Shown here: piece by piece, positions 14,402 through 20,882 of the stretch
How positions within the stretch are numbered: the stretch's first letter is position 1
Layout: every line of letters begins with the position of its first letter
Origin: an uncultured Candidatus Saccharibacteria bacterium
GTDB lineage: Bacteria > Patescibacteriota > Saccharimonadia > Saccharimonadales > Saccharimonadaceae
Assembly: GCA_938042065.1 (NCBI GenBank)
Contig: CALISG010000015.1
Location: forward strand, 1 to 22,046
Length of the DNA stretch: 22,046 bases
Direction of reading: 5' to 3'
Notes under the pieces: generated by a model
Database searches by the model: none
What the model saw: the letters and a program-made list of their open reading frames with translations, nothing else
Told to the model about the DNA's origin: nothing
Position numbers and translations under genes: made by a program

Positions 14402-15901
14402 ATGGGAAAGAATCTTTATATCACAACGGCGATTCCATATGTCAATGGCAAGCCGCATATCGGTAATGCGCTAGACTATTTGCTTGCAGATATCTGGTCG
14501 CGCTACCAGCAGCAGAAAGGCAAAAAAGTGCGCTTTCAGGTTGGCACTGATGAGCATGGTAATAAAATCGCCGCCAAGGCTGCCGAACAAAACCTGACGC
14601 CACAAGCATATGTCGATCAAACTCATCAAAATTTCAAGATACTGATGGATGCTGAACACGCCGAATATACTGATTTTGTCCGTACGTCTGATTCACATCA
14701 TATGGGGGCGGTGCGCTATATTTGGAAACAGCTGGATCAGGCAGGGTTGATTTATAAAAGTACTTACAACGGCTGGTACTGTATGGGTCATGAAGCTTTC
14801 TTTACTGATAAAGAAGTTCAAGAAACTGGCGGGGTTTGTCCTGACCACCAAACGCCTTATCAACAAGTTAGCGAAGAGAACTATTATTTGAAAGCGAGCG
14901 CTTATACCGATAAAGTTCGCCAAGCAATCGAGTCGGGTCGAATGAAAATTGTACCAGAGTTTCGTAAGAAAGAGTTTCTGGAATTAATGAAAGACGGCTT
15001 GCACGACGTATCAATTAGCCGGCCGCGCAAGAGCCTGACCTGGGGAGTACCGGTACCAGGAGACGACAGCCAGGTGATGTATGTTTGGTTGGACGCCTTA
15101 GCTAATTACATCACGGTGCTAGGTTACCCGGATCAGCCAGAGTGGAAAGATTTTTGGCCAGCTGACGTGCAAGTGATTGGCAAGGATATTCTGCGTTTTC
15201 ATGCCGGTATTTGGCCAGTGATGCTATTAGGGGTTGGCCTACCGCTGCCGAAGACGCTGTTAGTGCACGGTTTCGTTAATGTGGGCGGTGCTAAGATGAG
15301 CAAAACCGTTGGTAATGTCATCGATCCGATGGAGATTATCAAGGATTACGGTGTTGACGCTTTTCGCTATTACTTTTCGCGGCATATTCCGACCAAGGAT
15401 GATGGCGACTTTACCTGGGAGAAGTTTGAGAAGGCTTATAACGGGGAGCTGGGCAATGATCTCGGTAATTTAGTGCAGCGGGTTATTGCTATGATTCAGC
15501 GTTATCAGTCGGGTGTAATTGGCGAGATTCCTCGCCCGGGACACGATATGGGGCCATACCGCCAGGCGATGGAAGCGTTAGATTTTGATCGGGCAATAGG
15601 TGAAGCATGGCAACAGGTGCGAGCGCTTAATCAATATATTGATGACGTTAAACCGTGGGAAGTTGCCAAGAAGCGCCAAAAAGACACTGATGCCGCCGAG
15701 CATTTATCGGAAATTTTATCTTACGCTGTTGGTGCGCTTGAGGAAATTGCTGATTTGCTAACTCCGTTTATGCCAGTGACTGCTAGCACTATTCACAAGA
15801 TGTTCTCGGCAGGAGTTGTACCCGAGAAAGCAGCACCACTTTTCCCAAAAATCTATATTCATACGCCCGATCCGCAAACGGCATCTAGTAAAAAGAAATA
15901 A
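14402..15901 (+). CDS. metG: Methionyl-tRNA synthetase
   Basis: Class I aminoacyl-tRNA synthetase that charges tRNA-Met, including the initiator, with methionine. The HIGH-type motif is PHIGN (18-22) and the KMSKS-type motif is KMSKT (298-302). The connective domain has one metal-knuckle-like pair, C127-M-G-H130 and C146-P-D-H149, so two of the usual Cys ligands are His; metal binding is therefore uncertain. The anticodon-binding helical domain is present (about 350-470, including VKPWEVAK). At 499 residues it is the short form without the C-terminal Trbp111-like tRNA-binding domain. The ATG is set by the leaderless promoter 8 nt upstream and by the family start (LYITTAIPYVNGKPHIG). tatD follows after 5 bp, an arrangement also common in Firmicutes. 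Confidence 0.96.
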   Translation: MGKNLYITTAIPYVNGKPHIGNALDYLLADIWSRYQQQKGKKVRFQVGTDEHGNKIAAKAAEQNLTPQAYVDQTHQNFKILMDAEHAEYTDFVRTSDSHHMGAVRYIWKQLDQAGLIYKSTYNGWYCMGHEAFFTDKEVQETGGVCPDHQTPYQQVSEENYYLKASAYTDKVRQAIESGRMKIVPEFRKKEFLELMKDGLHDVSISRPRKSLTWGVPVPGDDSQVMYVWLDALANYITVLGYPDQPEWKDFWPADVQVIGKDILRFHAGIWPVMLLGVGLPLPKTLLVHGFVNVGGAKMSKTVGNVIDPMEIIKDYGVDAFRYYFSRHIPTKDDGDFTWEKFEKAYNGELGNDLGNLVQRVIAMIQRYQSGVIGEIPRPGHDMGPYRQAMEALDFDRAIGEAWQQVRALNQYIDDVKPWEVAKKRQKDTDAAEHLSEILSYAVGALEEIADLLTPFMPVTASTIHKMFSAGVVPEKAAPLFPKIYIHTPDPQTASSKKK

Positions 15902-15906
15902 GCCAA

Positions 15907-16710
15907 ATGAATTCGTTGCTTCGCTTAGTTGATACGCATTGTCATATTCATGATAGCGAGTTCTATGACGCTTCGGCACGCGAGAAGGCTTACCAGGAAT
16001 CGGTGAAGAATGGCGTAGCGATGATTTGTGTCGGTACAGATTTGCGCAGCTCGCGTCAGGCTCTAGAGTTTGCTAGGATGCATGATTTTGCTTGGCCGGT
16101 TGTCGGCATTCACCCGCACGACGCAGCGACAAATAACGTCGAGGAATTGCGCCAATTGGTAGCAGGCAATCGCGATGAAATCGTCGGCATTGGTGAAATT
16201 GGTTTGGATTATTTTTATGATAATAGTCCGCGTGACATACAACAGAGCGTTTTGCGGCGGCAGCTTGAGGTAGCGCGAGATTTTAACCTGCCGATTAGTT
16301 TTCATGTACGCGACGAAAAAGCTGCTGCTGGCGCAGTCTGGGCGGATTTTTGGCCGATTTTCGATGAATTCAAAGGTTTGCGCGGCATTTTGCATAGCTT
16401 TACCGACTCTGAGGAAAATTTGCAGCGTGGGTTGGATCGTGGTTTATACGTTGGTGTTAACGGTATAAGTACTTTTACTAAAAACAAAAAACAACAGAAA
16501 ATGTTTAACCAAATTCCGCTTGAACGCTTAGTTTTTGAAACTGATGCACCTTTCTTGACGCCAGTGCCATTTCGTGGTAAAGTGAATATACCAGCGTATG
16601 TGAGGCAGGTAGCAGAATATCATGCGCGCGCTCGTGACCTTGCTATAGAAGAGGCCGCTAGCGTAACTACTCGCAACGCGCGGCAAGTTTTTGGGATTAA
16701 CTATGAATGA
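15907..16710 (+). CDS. tatD: TatD-family metal-dependent DNase
   Basis: Amidohydrolase-fold nuclease of the TatD/YcfH family, metal-dependent, implicated in 3'-5' DNA trimming and repair. The 267 residues are normal. Metal ligands are all visible: DTHCHIHD (9-16, H11 and H13), the bridging Glu in GIGEIGLDYF (E97), His in SFHVRDE (H133), His in LHSFTD (H163) and Asp in ETDAPFLTPVPFRG (D213). The start lies 5 bp after metG without a clear Shine-Dalgarno, so it is probably expressed by read-through from the metG promoter. The last 8 bp overlap the next gene. Confidence 0.94.
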   Translation: MNSLLRLVDTHCHIHDSEFYDASAREKAYQESVKNGVAMICVGTDLRSSRQALEFARMHDFAWPVVGIHPHDAATNNVEELRQLVAGNRDEIVGIGEIGLDYFYDNSPRDIQQSVLRRQLEVARDFNLPISFHVRDEKAAAGAVWADFWPIFDEFKGLRGILHSFTDSEENLQRGLDRGLYVGVNGISTFTKNKKQQKMFNQIPLERLVFETDAPFLTPVPFRGKVNIPAYVRQVAEYHARARDLAIEEAASVTTRNARQVFGINYE

Positions 16711-17017
16711 GAGCTTTAATAATAAAGTAAAACCTTATGTACCGGTAGAAAATGCCGGTCGTTTTAATTATGAGCAAACTGCTAATGGCAATTCTTATCG
16801 TAGTCCTGAGCTAGAGCGCTTAGGCGAGCTAGCGCACGAATATGCTGAGTCGGCCAATCAAACAACCGAATCGCTCCAGGTTGATTATATAAAATTGAAC
16901 AGCCCAAAACCCGAAAAAAAGCCGCTTACTCCTGAGCAGGAAATTGCTGCTGCCAGTCAAAACGTAGTTAAATTTCGAACTGAATGTTTAGAAGGCGAGT
17001 TTGGTCTAGCTGCATAA
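16703..17017 (+). CDS. Uncharacterised small acidic protein
   Basis: I do not recognise this 104-residue protein. It is hydrophilic, with no signal peptide or membrane segment, and is rich in Asn, Glu, Lys and Pro. The first half (NKVKPYVPVENAGRFNYEQT) looks extended. Residues about 36-60 (SPELERLGELAHEYAESANQ) and 78-96 (TPEQEIAAASQNVVKFRTEC) look helical. The ATG at 16703 overlaps the tatD stop by 8 bp and is preferred over a TTG at 16691. It sits between tatD and another unknown gene, with a 3-bp gap to the latter. The continuous, closely spaced layout supports a real gene. Confidence 0.7.
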   Translation: MNESFNNKVKPYVPVENAGRFNYEQTANGNSYRSPELERLGELAHEYAESANQTTESLQVDYIKLNSPKPEKKPLTPEQEIAAASQNVVKFRTECLEGEFGLAA

Positions 17018-17020
17018 ATT

Positions 17021-17455
17021 ATGGTCAAGCGTGTTCTCACAAAAACTCTCAAACTTTTTGTCGGCGATGATTTATCGCTTGGTTTGCCGAAACTTCGCAA
17101 AAAACGTCCGCTCAAGAAACTGAGCGAGCGCGAGCTGTTAGTGCTAGAAAGCGAAATTGGCTCGGAACTTTTTGGAGAGGTGCCAAAGGGTCATCGCCGC
17201 GAATTCTTTTGCCTGGACGAAAAAACATGGATGTGGCATGAGGAATGGATTGATGCCAAGCACAAACTTAAAACCCACACTATCAAGTATGAAGTAACCG
17301 ATCGAGGTATCTTGAAAACTCAACCTGGTCCGCGTTATTCATACCTCGAGGGTGATGAATTGCGTAATTTTAGTATCGCTACGCAAATGTATTATGAGCA
17401 AGTTGCTCGCCAAGTTTACAAGCGAGATCCCGAGACCGGCGAAAAATTGGTATAA
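17021..17455 (+). CDS. Uncharacterised basic protein, possibly lineage-conserved
   Basis: A 144-residue protein of unknown function. The N-terminus is strongly basic (KLRKKRPLKKLSERELL, about 24-40), followed by an alpha/beta region with aromatic-rich FFCLDEKTWMWHEEWIDA (62-79), an extended strand-like part (THTIKYEVTDRGILKTQPG) and a helical end (GDELRNFSIATQMYYEQVARQVYKRD). No signal peptide or membrane helix is seen. The compact mix of conserved-looking Trp, His and Gly residues suggests a folded domain. The ATG is 3 bp after the preceding stop. The stop codon is part of the -10 box of the downstream cysteine desulfurase gene. The name is left open because I cannot assign a family. Confidence 0.75.
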   Translation: MVKRVLTKTLKLFVGDDLSLGLPKLRKKRPLKKLSERELLVLESEIGSELFGEVPKGHRREFFCLDEKTWMWHEEWIDAKHKLKTHTIKYEVTDRGILKTQPGPRYSYLEGDELRNFSIATQMYYEQVARQVYKRDPETGEKLV

Positions 17456-17456
17456 T
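17448..17456 (+). promoter_or_regulatory. Extended -10 promoter embedded in a stop codon
   Basis: TG-G-TATAAT (TG at 17448-17449, TATAAT at 17451-17456) ends 7 nt before the GTG at 17464. The TAA stop of the upstream gene (17453-17455) lies inside the -10 hexamer. No -35 box is evident. Confidence 0.75.
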
Positions 17457-17463
17457 AGAAAGC

Positions 17464-18612
17464 GTGAAATCATCGATAATCTATCTCGACCATGCTGCTG
17501 CCACGCCTCTAGACGAGCGCGTTTTGACGGCGATGCAGCCGTATTTCTCTGAGATGTTTTATAATCCTTCGGCGCCGTATGCTCCAGCGGTGGAAGTCAA
17601 GCGCGCTTATAACGAAGCTAAGCATCGTTTGGCGGTTTGTCTTGGCGGACAGTCTAGCGAGCTGGTCGTGACGGCCGGCGCTACCGAGTCTATTAATTTG
17701 ATGATAAATAGCATTGACGGGCATATCGTATCAAGTGCCATTGAGCATGATGCAGTACTGAAAGCGCTTGATGATAATGTAACGCTGGTGGCTCCATCTA
17801 AAAAAGGCAATATTGCGCCGCGCGATATTCAAGCAGCTATTAGGCCAGATACGCAGCTAATAACTATCGCTATCGCTAATCACGAACTTGGTACCGTTCA
17901 ACCGCTACGCGACATTGCTGAAGTTGTCCGTACTGAGCGTCGCCGCCGGTTTGAAGCGGGTGAGCTGACGCCAATCTATCTGCACACTGATGCTTCGCAA
18001 GGGGCTGGGCAGATTGACATCAATGTAGCGCGGCTAGGCGTTGATGCGCTGACGCTAAATGCTGGTAAGATTTATGGCCCGAAACAAGTTGGTTTGCTTT
18101 GGTGTAATCGGATGATACGCTTGCGGCCGCTAGTTCGCGGCGGCGGGCAAGAGCGGGGCTTGCGCAGCGGTACCGAAAATGTTGCGGGCGCCATTGGTTT
18201 TGCAGTAGCGTTAGAATTAGCGCAGCAACATCGTAATTCTGAGAATAAGCGCTTGCGCCAGTTGCGCGACCAGCTGCAAAATCAGCTGACAGAAGCTTTT
18301 CCGTGGGCGATTGTCTCCGGCGATCAAAAACATCGCCTGGCAAGTCATTTGCATATATCATTCCCCGGAATTGACGCTGAACGGTTAGTTTTTATGCTAG
18401 AGCGAAAAGGGGTGCTGGTAGCGACTGGCAGTGCGTGTGCTGCGAATTCCGGGACGCGTTCGCACGTGTTAGAAGCGATTGGCTTGGCTCCAGAGGTGGC
18501 GGACGGCAGTTTGCGTCTGACACTGGGTCGCTTATCGGATTCTGAAACGTGCACGGCGGCTGCCCGAGAAATTATCGCTGCGATTAATACAGAAAAGGCC
18601 AGGTTAGCGTGA
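17464..18612 (+). CDS. Cysteine desulfurase (NifS/IscS family)
   Basis: Pyridoxal-phosphate enzyme that removes sulfur from cysteine as an enzyme persulfide, supplying sulfur for tRNA thiolation and Fe-S clusters. The 382 residues are typical. Visible features are YLDHAAATP (7-15), ATESINL (73-79), the PLP-stacking His in SAIEHDAV (H95), the PLP-contacting Asp in HTDASQG (D176), the Schiff-base Lys in NAGKIYGPK (K202), RSGTEN (234-239) and the catalytic Cys in TGSACAANSGTRSH (C325). The GTG start follows a leaderless promoter. It shares a 4-bp GTGA overlap with the DUF218 gene, and mnmA follows that gene. This context favours a YrvO-like role feeding sulfur to MnmA. No iscU, sufU or other Fe-S scaffold gene is in the window, so iscS is not assigned as the symbol. 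Confidence 0.94.
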   Translation: MKSSIIYLDHAAATPLDERVLTAMQPYFSEMFYNPSAPYAPAVEVKRAYNEAKHRLAVCLGGQSSELVVTAGATESINLMINSIDGHIVSSAIEHDAVLKALDDNVTLVAPSKKGNIAPRDIQAAIRPDTQLITIAIANHELGTVQPLRDIAEVVRTERRRRFEAGELTPIYLHTDASQGAGQIDINVARLGVDALTLNAGKIYGPKQVGLLWCNRMIRLRPLVRGGGQERGLRSGTENVAGAIGFAVALELAQQHRNSENKRLRQLRDQLQNQLTEAFPWAIVSGDQKHRLASHLHISFPGIDAERLVFMLERKGVLVATGSACAANSGTRSHVLEAIGLAPEVADGSLRLTLGRLSDSETCTAAAREIIAAINTEKARLA

Positions 18613-19214
18613 AAAGATTTTTAATAGCTATCGTTACGCTGGCTATTGTTTCGGCTGCAATAATCATCGGTATTACTTTGTTTTTATCAAAGAACGATTT
18701 GCAAGGCTGTGGCGATATTCCAGATGCAGCCCGCCAACAGTGCGCGGCAGCCGATGCGATCGTAGCGGTGAGCGGCGGCGATACCAGCGCTCGTACTGCT
18801 GAAGCAGTGCGATTGTACAAGAATAACTGGGCGCACAAATTAGTTTTCTCTGGTGCGGCAGCTGATAAAACTGGCCCGAGTAATGCTCGAGCAATGAAGA
18901 GACAGGCTATCATTGCAGGCGTACCGGCTAGTGATATTCTGATAGAGGAAACCAGCGAAACAACTGCCGAGAATGCCTCGCAAACCGCCAGGCTGCTCAA
19001 ACAAAAGCAGATATCATCGGTAATTTTGGTGACAAGCGCTTACCACTCGCGGCGAGTTTCAATTGAATTTACTAAAGCGGCGCCAAATATACTAACGCGT
19101 AGCCATCCAGTAGTTACAGATAATCAATGGTCGAATATGTGGTGGACAACTGTTATAGGCTGGCAACTGGCGTTGCAAGAACTGGTAAAGATTATGGGAG
19201 TTGCAGCGGAATGA
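18609..19214 (+). CDS. DUF218 (YdcF/SanA/ElyC-like) membrane-anchored protein
   Basis: A 201-residue protein with one N-terminal membrane segment (about 4-26) and a DUF218-type domain. Family-like elements are DAIVAVSGGDTSART (49-63), KLVFSGAAADKTGPSNA (77-93), ETSETTAENASQTA (114-127) and VTSAYHSRRVSIEF (141-154). DUF218 proteins such as SanA and ElyC are linked to envelope integrity, but their reaction is not established. The domain would face outward if the segment is an uncleaved signal anchor. The GTG start overlaps the upstream TGA as GTGA, and its own TGA overlaps the mnmA ATG as ATGA. Its position between two sulfur-transfer genes may reflect operon packing rather than shared function. 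Confidence 0.88.
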   Translation: MKRFLIAIVTLAIVSAAIIIGITLFLSKNDLQGCGDIPDAARQQCAAADAIVAVSGGDTSARTAEAVRLYKNNWAHKLVFSGAAADKTGPSNARAMKRQAIIAGVPASDILIEETSETTAENASQTARLLKQKQISSVILVTSAYHSRRVSIEFTKAAPNILTRSHPVVTDNQWSNMWWTTVIGWQLALQELVKIMGVAAE

Positions 19215-20263
19215 CCAGACCGCGTGTTTACGTTGGTATGAGTGGCGGCGTCGATAGCAGTGTCGCGGCAGCATTATTAATTGACCAAGGCTATGATATC
19301 ACTGGCGTTTATATGAAAAACTGGAGCCAAGATTTACCCGGCATGCAGTGTCCGTGGGCTGAGGATTTAGCTGATGCCAAGCGGGTGGCGGTGCAATTAG
19401 GAATTGATTTTAAAGTATTTGATTTCGAAACGCAGTACCGCCAAAAAGTTGTTGATTACATGCTTGACGAATATCGTGCTGGCAGGACGCCAAATCCAGA
19501 CATCATGTGCAATCAAGAAGTTAAGTTTAAACTATTTTTAGAAACTTCGCTAGCGGCGGGGGCGTATTATATCGCAACTGGTCATTATGCGCGGGTTGAA
19601 CGTTTAGCAGATACTGCACACTTGCTTCGTGCTCGCGACGACAACAAAGATCAAACTTATTTCCTCTATCGCGTGACGTCTGAGGCATTAGCGAAAACCG
19701 TGTTCCCATTAGGAAATCTGACCAAACCTGAAGTGCGTCAAATTGCCAAAGATCGCGGCCTATGGACAGCTCGCAAAAAAGAATCTATGGGTGTGTGTTT
19801 CGTCGGCAATGTTGGCATGCGCGAATTTCTTAGCCAGTATATTACGACGCGTCCGGGCGATATTATTGACAAAGAATCGGGCCGAGTGCTTGGCCGGCAT
19901 GACGGCGCAATTTTTTATACGTTTGGTCAAAGACATGGTCTGGATGTTGGCGGCGGGTTGCCGTATTATGTGGTTGGCAAAAATATGGATAAGAATGAAG
20001 TTTATGTTAGCCGTAATATCAACGACGAACACATATGGCGAACCGAGATTAAGCTGACAGATATTCACTGGATTAATCAACCTCTGACTGAAGGTGCGCG
20101 AATACAGGTCCGATTGCGCCACCGCGGGGCGCTCATTAACGCTATATATAGTGCCGACACACTACATCTAGAGTCTGCCGAACGAGCCGTGGCGCCTGGT
20201 CAGTCGGCGGTGATATATCACGGTGAAGAGTGTTTGGGTGGCGGAATAATGTCGGATATATAA
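19211..20263 (+). CDS. mnmA: tRNA-specific 2-thiouridylase
   Basis: MnmA activates U34 of tRNA-Lys, -Glu and -Gln with ATP and inserts sulfur to form 2-thiouridine, which supports accurate decoding. The 350 residues fit the family. Visible features are the PP-loop GMSGGVDSSVAA (9-20), MKNW (35-38), the cysteine pair in PDIMCNQEVKF (C100) and GVCFVG (C196, accepting the persulfide), ATGHYAR (122-128), KDQTYFLY (146-153), and the C-terminal beta-barrel (QVRLRHRG, APGQSAV). The ATG at 19211 is chosen over an upstream in-frame start that would add 28 unrelated residues. It overlaps the DUF218 stop as ATGA, and GGGAG lies 10 nt upstream. The neighbouring cysteine desulfurase is the likely sulfur donor; no TusA-E relay genes are visible here. 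Confidence 0.96.
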   Translation: MTRPRVYVGMSGGVDSSVAAALLIDQGYDITGVYMKNWSQDLPGMQCPWAEDLADAKRVAVQLGIDFKVFDFETQYRQKVVDYMLDEYRAGRTPNPDIMCNQEVKFKLFLETSLAAGAYYIATGHYARVERLADTAHLLRARDDNKDQTYFLYRVTSEALAKTVFPLGNLTKPEVRQIAKDRGLWTARKKESMGVCFVGNVGMREFLSQYITTRPGDIIDKESGRVLGRHDGAIFYTFGQRHGLDVGGGLPYYVVGKNMDKNEVYVSRNINDEHIWRTEIKLTDIHWINQPLTEGARIQVRLRHRGALINAIYSADTLHLESAERAVAPGQSAVIYHGEECLGGGIMSDI

Positions 20264-20279
20264 GGAATGCCAAATGTTC

Positions 20280-20288
20280 TGATAAAAT
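20280..20288 (+). promoter_or_regulatory. Possible extended -10 element before the Nudix gene
   Basis: TG-A-TAAAAT (20280-20288) could drive the Nudix gene with a leader of about 15 nt. The match is weaker than for neighbouring promoters; read-through from mnmA, which ends 46 bp before the ATG, is also possible. Confidence 0.35.
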
Positions 20289-20309
20289 ATGCGAAGGTAT
20301 TTATATTAA

Positions 20310-20810
20310 ATGAAAATTGATAATAGCTTTCCAGTTGTTTTTTGGGGTAAAGACAAATCAACAAAGTCTCAATTCTATCCGTGTGAAGCCATTCCTGACT
20401 TTTCGCTTGTGACATCGTGTATGGTTTGTGCAGTTCATGAAAATAAAATACTTCTGGCCAAGCCACCGCGTGGCTGGGGTTTGCCAGGTGGTCGTATGGA
20501 ATTAGGAGAAACGCCAGAAGATTGTGCGCGGCGCGAGATGTATGAGGAAACATCCGTTGAACTAAATTCTCTAAAATTGATTGGTGCTTGGCATATTGAA
20601 AAGCTATTTCATTCTAAATATAACGATAGATACCCTGATAGGGCATATCAGCTGCTTTTTCTGGCTGATGTAAAACGAATAGATGATTTTGTAGCTTCGC
20701 ACGAATCGTCGGCCAGGGAGTTTGTAGAATTTGATAAAGTACAAGACTATCATCATGATTTTGCTAATTTTGCTGAGATTATGACATATATTAAGAGCTG
20801 TGTCCTTTAG
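20310..20810 (+). CDS. Nudix hydrolase
   Basis: Nudix-fold pyrophosphohydrolase, 166 residues, cleaving nucleoside diphosphates linked to another moiety; the substrate cannot be assigned. The Nudix box is complete: G61-x5-E67-x7-R75-E76-x2-E79-E80, with the usual final Gly replaced by Ser (S82). The preceding PPRGWGLPGG is a typical strand-turn before the box. The N-terminus (VVFWGKDKSTKSQFYP) and the WHIEK region after the box recall the GDP-mannose mannosyl hydrolase-like or MutT-like branches, without a firm match. The ATG at 20310 is used; no strong Shine-Dalgarno is present. It stands alone between mnmA and alaS. Confidence 0.88.
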   Translation: MKIDNSFPVVFWGKDKSTKSQFYPCEAIPDFSLVTSCMVCAVHENKILLAKPPRGWGLPGGRMELGETPEDCARREMYEETSVELNSLKLIGAWHIEKLFHSKYNDRYPDRAYQLLFLADVKRIDDFVASHESSAREFVEFDKVQDYHHDFANFAEIMTYIKSCVL

Positions 20811-20866
20811 GCCTTTAGTTTGTCGTAGAGATGGCGGGCTGTTGGTCGCTAATCAGGTGGTTTTCG

Positions 20867-20875
20867 TGTTATAAT
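20867..20875 (+). promoter_or_regulatory. Extended -10 promoter of alaS, leaderless
   Basis: TG-T-TATAAT (TG at 20867-20868, TATAAT at 20870-20875) ends 7 nt before the alaS ATG. No -35 box is evident at normal spacing. Confidence 0.75.
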
Positions 20876-20882
20876 TACCTCT

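Noticed and set aside
19127..19210. A 28-residue N-terminal extension of MnmA
   Set aside because: The extension lies within the DUF218 coding region in another frame and does not resemble MnmA, while the ATG at 19211 gives the normal family start and an ATGA overlap.
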